Positions 11,742-25,824 are shown, numbered from the stretch's first letter. The stretch: 64,000 nucleotides of DNA from Pascua guehoae (GCA_001600415.1 BCJX01000015.1:561382-625381), one strand, 5' to 3'. Numbers and translations are program-made. The notes: generated by a model from the letters alone, not told the origin.

Positions 11742-13345
11742 AGGACGGCCCACGGACCAACGTACGAGCCAATCTTGGTACTGGGAGGCACAGGCACTCT
11801 GGGCTGTAAACTTCCTTGGGCGTCCCAATGGATGGGAAGAGACGGAAGAGGGTGATGCCTGAAGCACCCAACATGTCTGGGTTAATTGGGCCTGGAACGT
11901 GGAACACGACGCGCTCCCGTGGTTTCACAGCGTGCGCACACTTGGGCATGTGGGTTGTGCCAGGTGGCTCATCTTTGGTCTCTAGGTTGGGCAGTGTGTG
12001 TGATTTGCGTCGGCTCGGTTCAGGTCCCACCAGAACAACGGCGCGTCCACTAGCGTCAAACCCTCCGCGCGCAACCCTTTGCACCCATACATAGTACAGT
12101 GCATTCATCCACAAACTCTCCTAAACGACAGGCAAACCTACTCGGAGACAAATGGCCGTGGTGTACATGCATGCCAAAAAAAAAAACAAGTGGCGCAAGT
12201 GCTGCCGCTCGGCAGGTGGGGGATGTGGCGGGCACAGCAGCCCGCTAAGCCGCTACCCGCTTTGCCCCTCCCTGCGATTCGTGCCTGGCGGCACCCAACA
12301 ATTTGCGCCATCCTCAACGGAGACGTCGCCATCCCGACACATCCCCGCCAATGCTGTGCTACATGATTAAAACTATCACCACTTTGGCTCGCATATCAAG
12401 ACGACGGTGTCGCTTGGTTTCCGTCGTCATCAGCAAAGTGGCTTGACAGCCTCCCATTTCGAGGTCACCGACTTGTTGTGCGTCCCTCGCACGAATTTGT
12501 CTCGCCGAGCGCCCGTTCCCGAAACACTAAACACATCAATCAACACGGACACCGAATGAACGGTCAAAGGTTCTCCCCCTGTGCAAAAAATACGTATCGA
12601 GCTTCAAGTATGGTTGTCGTTCAGTATGGAAAAGCGCAATGTCATTTATGTGAGTGATTTTGGGGAGAGGCGGGGCAGAGAGGGGTGAATGGGGGTGAGG
12701 TGTGGGAGGCGGAGTTGATCTGTGGACCGTGCTGGGATTGGTTGAGAGTGGCAGTGGGGGCTAAACGGAAACTCAATGTGCCGAGGGAAGGATTCCCGGA
12801 CCGGGGGGAGGGGGTGGGGGGTGGGGAGACGGCTTGTTGAGTTCGAGTTGTCCTGCAGTATAGACAGGCAGGGGGAGGTCCAACCAAGGGCAATGCGCAA
12901 AACGGCGCGATTGTGACCAGTGTCGACAATGTGCTGTCACACACTTTCCCATTTGGCTTACTTGTCCTCGCTATTGCCACGAAAATAAAAAATAAAAATG
13001 GCAGCTTGGATAGACGTGTATGAGAAGGCAGGGTGCCAAGGACAAGTTGTTTGAGTGGGAGATGACAGCTTCCGCAAAGTATTCCCCGACCGCCAAAGGG
13101 AGCCATCGAATAGGGGGATGAGTGCGTGTCTCCCATTCTCATTATTCTTTGATGGCCACAACTGCTTTCGATCATCCGGGATCGCATTTATCTCCACAGT
13201 GTCTTGTTGGCATTTTGCCTTCGCCAGGAATTGTAGATTGCACGGCCCTCGAAGACTCGACCGCTCGCAAGCAATGCGCCGCTCATGCCTACTTGACGAG
13301 ATAATTTCTCATCCTGTTCCCAAGTGTTTCAATCATATACACTGA

Positions 13346-13591
13346 GAAAATGCCAGTGTTCCCAAATCCTCCCTCCAGAACAGCCTCTCACCAGATGACG
13401 AAAAACTCAAGACTGCCATCGTCCCAACGTTGTGGAAGGAGTGGGCGAATACCACAACCAGTAAGATTGTCGTTGGGCTGGCCGTCCAGACCTTGACCAC
13501 CAGCCAAGGCAGCTACTTGAAATACTGCCAGCGACTCGAACTAGACGTGCTACCTCCGTTCGGTTGCCAGCACATCATGTCGATGGAGTGA
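13346..13591 (+). pseudogene. possible exon or gene remnant (unrecognised)
   Basis: One frame is open over about 80 codons with protein-like composition: it includes LSPDDEKLKTAIVPTLWKEW, then SKIVVGLAVQTLTTSQGSYL and CQRLELDVLPPFGCQHIMSM. It has no ATG near its upstream end, follows an AG that could be a splice acceptor, and ends at a TGA that overlaps a good donor (GTGAGT after ATGGA). I could not find matching exons on either side. It may be an internal exon of an unannotated gene or a relic. No function is assigned. Confidence 0.25.
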
Positions 13592-13937
13592 GTGAATTTC
13601 AAGGCCTAGACCAGGAGTTCGCTCGCAAATAATGAGAGCGTGATCGGGGCGGCCAGGCCCACCAGTGGACCAGACCGTGCTCTGTCGACTCCAAAGATCA
13701 GAAAAGCGACATTTTCAGATCCTTGAAGTCTGGAATACAGGGGTGAAACGCACCCCTCTGTTCTCTACGGGCTGTTGATTTCGGCAGCGAGTCGACTAGC
13801 ACACACTTAGGTAGGGGACGCGGAGATACCTCAGTCATCACCACAACAACCACGTGCACCGACTGGAACAAAACTGCCATTAATGTAGCTTTCCGGCCCC
13901 ACAGAACCCACCCCTTCGAGCTCCCAGCAATAACGTG

Positions 13938-14038
13938 GTCTGAATAGTCTAGTCGGTTAGGGCGTGGGTCTCATACGCTGTATGAGTCTCGAACGAGACA
14001 GCGATCCCAAAACCCGAGTTCGATTCTCGGTTCGGACA
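13938..14038 (+). tRNA. trnM-CAU: tRNA-Met(CAU), elongator type, with intron
   Basis: The acceptor stem pairs GTCTGAA (13938-13944) with TTCGGAC (14031-14037), with discriminator A at 14038. The D arm runs 13947-13963 and the T arm is CCGAG-TTCGATT-CTCGG at 14014-14030, which also gives a good internal B box. The anticodon stem is TGGGT/TCCCA around loop CTCATA|A, anticodon CAT at 13972-13974. A 28-base intron (13976-14003) sits one base after the anticodon, the usual eukaryotic position. Intron bases GTATGAG can pair with CTCATAC covering the anticodon, and the rest folds as a GTCTC-GAAC-GAGAC hairpin. A TTTT Pol III stop follows at 14042. The mature tRNA is 73 bases before CCA addition. Confidence 0.9.
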
Positions 14039-17024
14039 ACCTTTTGCCCTCGGGAAGCACATCTGCACAGCTGGTGGGTTGGCTAGTTCTAGGCCTCAAA
14101 GAACAATGTGCCGTTGGGGTCAACTAGACTCCATTCGGTGGAAAAATCGTAGACCGGTGTCATGATGGTTACAGCTCCGACCCTGATGGAGGGAGTGAGG
14201 TATAGCCAACGGTGACGGCAGACCTGGAACTCGAGAACCGAGATGTGCACAAAGCCTTTTATTACCATGATTTTCAAGATTTATTACACAGCTACAGGTG
14301 TGTCCGAAAACGTCATGAGACGACCACATCAAGCTCCCGTACGCCCAGGGTGGGTAATACTAGGAGGCGCACAGGACATGTGGGAGACAACAAGCAAGGA
14401 GCATCAGCGCGTGCACTTTGACTAGACTCAGATCGGGGTGGCAGTCTCAAAACTTTCGGGACGCGCCTGAGTGTCCATAGGAAAGGTGGGTTTTCGCCGC
14501 CATTAGGCAAATTATTCTGGGGCCGACGACCTCACTCGCTGTCACGGGATATCAGTCCTCATACCTCCCCTGGCAAAGAGCTCTCAACCGCACAGACTAC
14601 CATCGGTCGATTGGCTGACCGCCCTTCGTGGGTAGGAAGGAGCGCCCCTACGCCCACCAACTTGATACACCCAACGCTAAGCGCACCGCAATCATCTCTC
14701 TGGATGCGACGCGAGAAAGCTCTTCGCCCAAACACAGCCCACCGAAACTTTGGGACATGGATGCAGACTTCATGGAGGGATCGGGGGCGGCATTTCAGAA
14801 AGTGCGCCGCGCGAGTAGGGGAATGAATGGAGGTGGATAGCGTGAGAATCAGGGAGAGCAATCGCGACTGCCTGATCAGGAGGGCGATCCGCGGTGGCCA
14901 AGTCAAAGCAGCCGAGAGAGCGGCTGGAGACTGAGACTGAGACCTTGCCGAGACCGTGACAGAAACGTCTGCGGTACAAGCTCACAATCGTGGTGACTAC
15001 TGTTAGTCGCTTGCCTTAACCGCGCGCTTATTGGACTGTGAACCCGAGGGCGTCGACACGCCAGCTACGCATCGCGATGCGATGGCTTGCAGGACTTGTA
15101 GGACCTCTGCGTGTCCCGTTTCCAAACTTTGAGTTGCGCGTGCACACTTGGGGTGGCACTGACACGCCACTTCGGCTTTCAACCGGGGCGGACCTCGTCG
15201 CCGTGTCCAGTTGGGCATCGACTCTGTAGGGACGCAGCGACTGATCTCGTCCTCGAGCACCCACCATCGTACGCTCGAGTACGCTCGAGCCGCCGTGCGC
15301 GGTATTTCAACCAGCGCGCACACTCGCATCGTGAACTCGCATTCTCTCCGCGCATGATTTCTAGTCAGCTTGAACTATGAATATAGTACAAGGCTCTTTC
15401 GCCCACCACAACACCTTCACCTTCGGGATACTCGTACTCGGCACCGCGGCACAATGGCGAGTCCGAGCTGCCTAGACAAGCCCAACCACAAACAAACACC
15501 GGGCATTACGGTACCACCAGCCAGACCATTTCTCTCCATTTCGACACGCACAGAAAACACTCCATAAGATCATGACGTCAGCCACCCGACACCCCCGAGG
15601 CAGCCACTGATGCGCGCCTGAAACAGTCGCCTTGGGCTGTGACTCGGACGGGATCGCCGCCGACCGTGGGCATGGCGTAGCGTCCCCTGAGCGAGGCTGG
15701 GGCTGGGGCTGGGCTGGGGCTGGAGCTGGCTGACGGTGACGCTGACGGTGGGGCCCGTCGCACGTCGCCGAGGAGCGCAGCTTGCACACTTGCACCACTT
15801 GCACCACTACAACGCTGCGTCACTAGGCCACTAGTTTGCACACCGACTCCCTGTTGGTGATGGGGAGCGACAACTGGTGTACTGTGGAGCAGCAGGACAA
15901 CTGAACTGGGTCGGGTTGTGGGCGCGAGTGACTGGCCAACTGGGCTGAAACACTTGTGGGCGTGCACTGTGGGCGTGCGGGCGTAGAGCGGCAAGCCCGG
16001 CGCCCATTGTCTGATGTAGACGCACGGCCTCGCCCTCGCTCTCCGCCAACGGCCAGACCACGCCGCCTCACACTGCATCCGCACACCGCACGGACAACCC
16101 TACCCACCCCCCGCTGGACACGCCCACCACGTCCCGTCCACAACAGAATGCAACAGTCTGACGCGGACGCGGCCTTGGGTGTATTCTGTGTCAGCGAGCT
16201 TGCGCATGCCCCGAAACAAAAGCAGTCGTGACGGAACGAGGCCGCCCGTCGAGCTGTGCAGATTCGAATCTTTCAAATCTGGCGTGCGTGCCTGGACCCA
16301 GAACCGCTACCTGGCATGACAGGCATGCCCGGCGGCCGCCATGACAATGGATGACATGTCGAGGGGGTCATGGTGTGCCTGCCCTGCCCTGCCCTGCCTG
16401 CGAGCTCGAGCATCTAGCGCGCCCTGGCTCCGGGGGCCAAACAACGCCACCCAATTTCGCGGGCGCCAGTGTCGTATGCGCCACAGATCCGCAGTCGAGT
16501 GCAACTTTTGCAGCAGGGAGCAGGTAGCTAGCTGCTAGTTGGGAGCTAGGTAGGTAGGTGGGAGCTAAGAGGGGGTGGGCACGGGGTGTGGGTGAGCGGT
16601 GTGGGGTGTCGAGGTGTCGAGGTGTCGAGGTGTCGAGGTGTCGAGGTGTCGGGGTGTCGAGGTGTCGAGGTGCTCTGCTCGCTCTGTGCAGTAGTGCAGT
16701 GAGTCACTGCGACGGTGAGACAACGTTGGAAACGGGCCAGATTCCAGATACGACCAGATGCGACAGTCGGATTTGGCTAGTGCACTAGTGGATGTACATT
16801 AAACTACAGTATGGATACAGTGGGTGATGCGGGGTAGCGAGTGTGGTGCCGAGTGCGAGTGGGAATGTCGGTGGGAATGTGTGCTGTGCGTCGGTGCGTG
16901 CGGTAGGTTGCTTTTGATGGCGGCCGAGGCCAGGAGTGTGCGGGTGGGGGTGGTACGGCGGAGTGCTGGTATACTGTATGGCGGCGGTACGGCGGTAGTC
17001 TTCGCGGTCTAGTGGCCTAGTGGC
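14039..17024. other. gene-poor region between the tRNA and paralogue B
   Basis: No convincing gene was found. A 62-codon minus-strand frame at 14089-14277 (ending STEWSLVDPNGTLFFEA) has protein-like composition but no family match. Imperfect GCTGGGGCTGGG-type repeats occur at about 15695-15730, GTAGGTAGGTGGGAGC at about 16550, and a clear 8-bp tandem array at 16605-16672. Other frames appear random. Confidence 0.45.
16605..16672. repeat. 8-bp tandem repeat (GGTGTCGA), about 8.5 copies
   Basis: GGTGTCGA is repeated head to tail, with one unit changed to GGTGTCGG near the middle. It lies in noncoding DNA about 350 bases downstream of the stop of the gene at 17025-17510. Confidence 0.9.
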
Positions 17025-17385
17025 CTAGTGGCTGCCGTGACGACGACGGACGCTAAACCGCCTCCTCGGCCGGCTGTCCCTGTCCTTCTCCTCGCAGATG
17101 GGACAATGCGTATACGCCGGCTTTGGCGCGGGCTCTGCGTGCCCGAGCTTGAGGCGGGCCGTCTCGGCCTCGTGCTCTGCGGCAGCCTCGGCCGCGACGT
17201 GCGTCGCGTGGATGGCCAGTTTGGTCGCCTCGGGGAGCGAGGCGGTGCGGCGCATGGCGTAGCGGGCGACGTCGTGCGAAAAGCCCATGAATTCGAGGTA
17301 CTCTACGTGCTCGGGGTCGGGGACGTGCAGGAGCCGGCGCCAGAGGGGGGTTGGGTTGGCTGCGAGTTAGTTTTGGGCTGGGGGT

Positions 17386-17418
<33 letters not shown>

Positions 17419-17510
17419 GGTTTTTGGTTGTTGGGAGTAGGCTCGGAGCACTCACGCTTGGCAGAGTACATTGGCTGGTGGTCTCTGGGGCTGGGCGGCG
17501 TGGTGGTCAT
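17025..17510 (-). CDS. UBA-like / CPIC-motif protein (paralogue B, short form)
   Basis: Exons are 17456-17510 and 17025-17359, separated by a 96-bp intron (17360-17455, GTGAGT...CTAACTCGCAG), giving 129 residues. The first exon encodes MTTTPPSPRDHQPMYSAK. The second continues with PNPTPLWRRLL, then a UBA-like segment (VEYLEFMGFSHDVARYAMRR, then EATKLAIH), a CPIC motif in YTHCPICEEKD, and a basic end (RPRRRFSVRRRHGSH). The order Pro-Asn, W-R-x-LL, UBA-like, CPIC, Arg-rich is the same as in the protein at 10125-11158, and the intron falls at the same codon in the same phase (one base before it). The long Ala/Gly-rich tail of paralogue A is missing. The intron contains a 31-base G run (a C run in the transcript). 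Function unknown; ubiquitin binding is a guess from the UBA-like pattern. Confidence 0.7.
17386..17416. repeat. 31-base G homopolymer
   Basis: Uninterrupted G on the plus strand, inside the single intron of the paralogue B gene. The exact length may be unreliable in a draft assembly. Confidence 0.85.
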
Positions 17511-19451
17511 GGTGAACGAGTGGAGAATGGCAGTGGCGATGCAGAACAAGAAGTGCGCAAGAACAGATCTGGCTGGGGTGTATTTATACAGAGGGCCTGC
17601 AACAAGGCGTCGCGTCTGCTGCTGGATGCGAGCTCGGGCTGGCCGTCGGCTCCGGGGTACGTGCCCGCCGCCAGCGTAAAAAAAGATCACGGCGGCGGCC
17701 TGCAGACTTGTCTGACATGTGCACGGCTGTGTACGCCTGCTGGCAGAGTACGGAATGTACATGGCAGATTGCGGCTTGCAGATTGCACGGCTGACGCTGA
17801 CGACACGGCACGCACGCACAGAGACTGGGGGGCTTGGCGGCGCCCGACCCAGGGTTGACAGGATGTCCAGCTGCGTCCAGGCCGCACCTGCGGCCCAACA
17901 AGACTGGATGGAACCCCGGTGCACACGACACAACCGCAGCACCCGTGGGCCTTCTTGACGTCTGTTGTCTGTCAGACCGTCGGTCCTGGCGGCTGGCGCT
18001 GGAGGCTGCTGGCCTGGCCTCGCTCTGACTGAACGCCACGGTGCGCCATACGCCACGGCCACGGCCATGGCCATGGTAGGGGCACGGACACGCCCTGCGC
18101 CGAGCCCGAAGCCCGAGGGTGTCCGAGATCTCCTGGCCTGGGTCTCGTGCTTGAGCCAGGATCAGATCTGCTGCATTCTGGTAGCGGGCGCCCGATACCG
18201 AGGGGACGCGAGGGGCCACACGTCACCGGCCCGGCACCGGGGTCACTCAGGTTCACTCACGTGTCCATTTTTAGGCACCAGATAACTCGCTCGCACCCGA
18301 AATGCATGGGCGCCGCGTTGTGATTCTTGGCAAAGCAAGCTGGATACCGTGTCAACAATGGGCAACGAGCACAGCATGCAGGTCACGCCAAGGAGTACAT
18401 GCATCAGGTGATGCTTATCGTGCTTCTTTATCTCCAATGGCAACATGCGCAGCCGTGTCTGTCTGTGCATAGCGCACAGTGCGGGGATGCCGGGCAGACG
18501 CGCGGCCGCGAGACAACAAATCTAGGCGTCGTACGCAGTGGACCATCCGGTTCTGTGCTTTTTCGTAATCCAAATGCGTGCATGGGTATCCTGCTCTCTA
18601 TACAAATCTCACGCCTGCATGGTCAGTCACACTTGTTTATCTCGCTGCAGGTTAGGCCCACACGACGCGCGCGACATGGCCGAAATAGGACAGTGGCAGT
18701 CCGGGCGCCGGCGATGGAGGCTTTGACAACGTCTGCAAAGGGCAGACCCTTTGCAGGCGGGCTTACCGCACCGGCTATGCCGGTGACACCAGCCTCGGGC
18801 GAGGAACAAACGAGCAAATGATCACGCATGTAATGCTCGGACAGGAGGGGGCTGCTGCCGTCGCTATTCCGGGCTGCCAAGGGCGGGGCCGCTTTGTGTT
18901 CGTAAGCTTCGGGCGCGTCCGTGGCAGACGGTACCCTAGCAGACGACGTACGCAAACACGACGGCCACAGACTCCGATCCACCCGTCCTCTCGATAATGC
19001 AGAGATGAAGGAGGCAACATCATTGTCGCCCCAGTCTATCAGGCCACGGCATGGTTTTGGGAGCAACGGGAGTGAGACCGCACTGTACTGAGCCTTATGG
19101 GGGAGACCACTCGATAACGCAGTGCGAAATACCACAGCATACCCGCTGGACGTCATCTGCCGGAGATGCCGCATGGTTTTGTAAGCGGGAGTGGAACCTG
19201 TCCTTCCCCTTGGTCTGGTACATGCCCAACCGAGTTTGGCAGTTGCCAACCGCCCGCTCGATATATCCAACTGCCGCCATTACCCTCGGCCCCCATAGCT
19301 GTCAGGCTAGCGCATGGTTCTGCAAGCAGATGACAGCAGCCACGAACATAGCGTCTCGCGTGTCCCGCCAACACAGCGTCTCGAGCGTACCACCAGGACA
19401 GCGTTACGTGTGCGCCCGGCCCCATCCCCAAACCACAACCCGCCTCGACTC
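17511..19451. other. intergenic, upstream of paralogue B and 3' of thymidylate synthase
   Basis: Open frames here are short or antisense-like and none is recognisable. Between 19050 and 19335 a degenerate motif recurs three times: CATGGTTTTGGGAGC, CATGGTTTTGTAAGC and CATGGTTCTGCAAGC, partly within the likely 3' UTR of thymidylate synthase. Confidence 0.45.
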
Positions 19452-22259
<2,808 letters not shown>

Positions 22260-22404
22260 GATGAATGTGAACGTGTCAAGAGAGGTCGACAAAGCAAAAG
22301 TCGAGGTAATCTAGCAGTGGTAATGTTTGTTGCACGACGCGACCAAATGCCAAATGACTCACCCCCTGTCCCCTGTCCTCCCAGCCAGTCACCAACAGGC
22401 CCAG

Positions 22405-22410
22405 ACGCGT
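22405..22410. promoter_or_regulatory. putative MluI cell-cycle box (ACGCGT) upstream of thymidylate synthase
   Basis: ACGCGT lies 146 bases upstream of the thymidylate synthase ATG within GACGCGTCGCGTC. MBF-type factors bind this box in yeast S-phase genes, including thymidylate synthase. A 6-mer can occur by chance in GC-rich DNA, so position and gene type carry the argument. Confidence 0.4.
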
Positions 22411-23024
22411 CGCGTCCAGCCAGAAGTGGCGAAATATCCCAATTTGGTTCCGTGTCACGTGGGCCCAGGACGCGACGCGACGCACGCAAGTCAGGCGCGT
22501 CGGCCAAGCGCAGTGGGCGACACGAGCAACAGAGATCGAGTGGTGCATGTCAGCCAAGCTAGCCCCATATGGCTATGGACAGCGGTACCCGTTGTCGTGC
22601 TGCGACATAGAGGCTGGGTTGGTCAAGTATGGTTGCTGTCATCTACCCCGCAGCCTGGGGCATGTGGGTACAGTTGCGGCGAACAACACGCAGCGTACGG
22701 CAGCCGTACCGTACCAGCCACAGCTGCATCACCATTCACTGGCCCCGTCTGGATTGGGTCAGCAACAACATACATCAGCCACTACACTCTCCTACTCGTG
22801 CTGGACGCTCTACTACTCTCCCATCAGCCACGGCGCTCTCCTGCTCGTGCTTCTCTCTCCCGCGGTATCAAGTGCAGCATGCATTGTACTGGTACTGGCC
22901 GCGGCGAGGCCGCAGCCCTAGAAAACTACTACAGAATAAACTAGACGTTGCTGTCGTCCACCTCCATGCCACCTTCTATCCTTCTACCTCTTGTCCGCTT
23001 GCGTACCCCCCAACTTCAGCTCCG

Positions 23025-23025
<1 letters not shown>

Positions 23026-23055
<30 letters not shown>
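23026..23055. repeat. 30-base C homopolymer beside the CDC6 stop codon
   Basis: C on the plus strand, so a G run in the CDC6 3' UTR beginning only nine bases after its stop codon (23064-23066). It is the third such tract within 5.7 kb. Confidence 0.85.
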
Positions 23056-23063
23056 TTTCCCAA

Positions 23064-25824
23064 CTACATGTCCACACCCATACCATCCTTTGCGCGCTCA
23101 ATGGCGGCCACGGCGCGTGCCCTGGCCCGCTCGACCCGCACCTCCTCGCGCGCATACACGACGGCGACCTCTTCCTCTGCGCGCCCGCGCTCCTTCACGT
23201 CCGTGGTCAGGCCGAGGCCACTGCGCACTTCGTCTTCGCGGACGCACAGCTCGACGCGGGGGTGGTGCGAGCCCCTCCGGCGCGCGTCGGGGTGGGCGAG
23301 CGTGACAAGGCCGAGCGTCTCGAGGTTGGACACGAGGTCGCGGTAGTCGCTCTCGGGGGCCGGGGGGAACGGAGAGCGGTCGTGCGACAGGAGGTAGACA
23401 TAGGTCGCGTACAGTGCCGAGACGGTCAGGGGCTCGCCGACCGCGCCGCCCGGGTAGACAGCGAGCGAGGCGCGCGAGCGCAGGAGGAAGACGAGGAGGG
23501 ACACGAGGACCATGCGGCCCTGGAGCGGGACGGAGCGGATCTTCTGGCCCGTCGCCGACGTGGGCGCACAGCGCGAGCTGCCGGCCGCGGCCCGCAGTGT
23601 GGTGTGCGAGGTAAACGCCTTGAGCACGTGGGGGAGCGCGACCTTGATCAAGGGGGTCGGGGGCGGGGTCGTGGCGATCGTCGGTGTCGAGGCCGCAGCG
23701 GCAGAACCCGCAGCGGCAGTCTTCTTGACCCACTCTGCCTCGGCGAGACCGACCGCGGCCGAGAGGACGCCAAGACACATACGCAGGTCGCCATTCTGCG
23801 CCTCGACCTTGCGGCACAGGAGGTCGGCGGCGCGGGGGTCGACCTTTGCGGCGTCGGGCGTGTCAAACTGCGCGAGGCGGGCCGTGACAATCTTGGCCAT
23901 GTCGATGGCATTGTACGCGCGGAACGGGAGGACCTGGGGCATTGCGCCGTCGGCGAGCACGAGGTTGGCGCGTACGGTCAGGTCGAGCGTGTTGGAGATG
24001 GCGACGAGCTTGACCGTGCTCGATGCCGAAGTACCCGAGATGAGGGGCAGGGAGAAGAGTTTCGAGAGCACGTGTGAGACGGCCGGGGACGGGAGAGCCG
24101 GCGGGGGAGGGAGGAGCGAGTCGACTTCGTCGAGGAGGATAAATGTGCGCCCGCCAGCACCGAGGTGCGCCACAACTTCGTCCTCGGTCTTGCCGCACCC
24201 GAGCTGCTCGCCCAGACGCGACCACACGTCCTGGGCGCGCAGACCCATGACGCCGACCTCGGCCACCTTCCACCCCTGTGCAGCGAGGTCGCGGCCAACA
24301 GCGGTCGTGAGCGCAGTCTTGCCTGTCCCTGGTGGGCCTGAAATGTACAGTCCCACATCCGAGCTGGACACGAGCGAGAGGTATGAACTCAGGATGGCCT
24401 TTTCGTCGTCGCGTCCAACAATGGTGGTGCCGACATTGCCGGCGCCAGTAGGGGCAGAGGAGAGACGCAGTGCTGCCTTGAGCGCGCGGTATGGGTTGGC
24501 AAACGTGGGAGTGCCCGACGCGTCCGACTCGACTGAAGGGCTGCGCGTAGCGCCAACGTTGATGCCGTCAACGCCGTCGACAATCTCCGACACGGGCGGG
24601 CTCGAGGGGGGAGGAGTCAAGAGGACTGGTGGGGGCGCGACGAGCTTGCCTTTACCTTTTCCCCTTGTTGGCGTGTCGTCGACCTCCATGTCTTCGGGCG
24701 ACTGGATGCGCGCAGTCGAGGGCGTGGGCGATGGGCTGGGGAGACACGATGAAGTACGGCATGATGCACTGCCGCCTTCAAATGGCGTAGGCGCCGTCAA
24801 CCCTAGGATGGTGTTAGCACCATGGTAGAGCAGGGATGCAACAGTGTGCGTGACAGTGGCTGCTGTTGGGGGTGATGACACGAGGAGGGTTGCACGAGAT
24901 GGTATGGATGTCACGCCCCATTAGCGCCACACGCCTCTTGGACCAGCCACCCTCCAGAACCCCCGTATGCAATTCGGCCAGTGGAACCCGTCACAGCAGC
25001 GACTCACCGATGCTTTCAGAGCGTACGCTGGCCGTACTCGCGCTGCGATCACGGCTGGGGCCGGCCGTGGGCCGACTCGAGCTGGCGCGTCCGCTGAGCG
25101 AGCGCCGGACGCGCTTCCTGCTCCCTTCCGGGACTGGTGCAGGTTCGGGGTCTTTAGCCGGGGGGATATTTTCCTTGCCCTTGCCAAACCGCCGTCCTCC
25201 CGATCCAGAGGGCCCGGGTTCGTCGCCCCCCTTGCCCGGGGTAGGCGCTGAGCCTCCTCCCGATACGTCTTTGAGGCTCTCGCGCGCCGCGAGGGGTGCG
25301 GCAGAAAGCGACGCTGCGCGCGTCAGGATGCGCACTCCACCGCCGCCACCGCCCGAAATCGCCGGCGCTGCGCTGCGCAGCTCGGCTGTGGTGGTGTTTG
25401 TGTTTGCACGGGCGGTGGCGAGGAGAGACGTCGAGCGCGTAAGCACCGGGCGGGGTGAAGGGGATGCCGACGCCGACGTCGACGAGCCGAGCGAGACCCG
25501 CGCGCGGGCAGGTGTCCGGGCGGGACGCGTCGTGCCAGGCGTTGGTGGCGCCCCTGCACCGTCCCGTGTGGGTGTCTGCGCGGCCCGGGGCGTCGTTGTG
25601 CGCGTAGGTGTGTGTGCGGATGTGTTGTCGGTGGCCGTCGGCATGTGGGTGTTTGCCCGTCCCCGTGTTGGGGTGGCAGTTCGGCGCACCACAGTCCGTC
25701 GAGGGGTGGCGGCGGGCGTGGCGGGTGTGGCGGTCGCGTCCGACGCATCAGAGTGGGATGCAGCGTCGTGCTCGGCGTCGTCGGCCTCGACTGATGCGCG
25801 CGTACGCTTTGTCGGCGCCGCCAT
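23064..25824 (-). CDS. CDC6: Cdc6-type replication licensing ATPase
   Basis: Exons are 25008-25824 and 23064-24802, giving 851 residues. The first exon and the start of the second encode a basic, Ser/Thr/Pro/Ala-rich disordered region with many TP and SP sites, starting MAAPTKRTRASVEADDAEHD, as expected for CDK control. The AAA+ domain follows: NPYRALKAAL, IVGRDDEKAIL, Walker A GPPGTGKTALT (about residue 427), Walker B FILLDEVDSLL (about 493), sensor 1 VKLVAISNTLDL, and FRAYNAIDMAKIVTARL. A C-terminal winged-helix region follows (LLVFLLRSRASLAV onward). There is no BAH domain, which argues for Cdc6 over Orc1. It loads MCM helicase at origins in G1. The internal methionine at 25824 was preferred to a far-upstream ATG in the same frame at 26106, because the upstream codons read as hydrophobic and proline-rich noise. 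Two ACGCGT boxes lie upstream. Confidence 0.88.

Larger units (their letters stand above)
11159..13937. other. gene-poor region between paralogue A and the tRNA
   Basis: It carries the 21-23 bp tandem repeat at 11654-11741 and a coding-like stretch at 13346-13591, annotated separately. An A run sits at about 12176-12187. The remaining open frames are short and show no recognisable product. Confidence 0.5.
22260..23063. other. intergenic between thymidylate synthase promoter and CDC6 3' end
   Basis: About 0.8 kb holding the thymidylate synthase promoter (with the ACGCGT box at 22405-22410 and further CGCG-rich sequence at 22470-22500) and the CDC6 3' flank with its 30-base C run. Plus-strand frames here are antisense or random. 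Confidence 0.6.

Noticed and set aside
16605..16672. 8-bp array as a CRISPR array
   Set aside because: Units are contiguous with no spacers, and the genome is eukaryotic.
19050..19335. Three CATGGTTTTG-type similar segments as a dispersed repeat family
   Set aside because: Similarity covers only about 15 bases with mismatches and uneven spacing; not enough to call a repeat.
22629..24077. 482-codon plus-strand frame opposite CDC6
   Set aside because: It is antisense to the AAA+ coding sequence, is Arg/Ala-rich as expected for a GC-rich shadow frame, and would translate the 30-base C run as poly-Pro.
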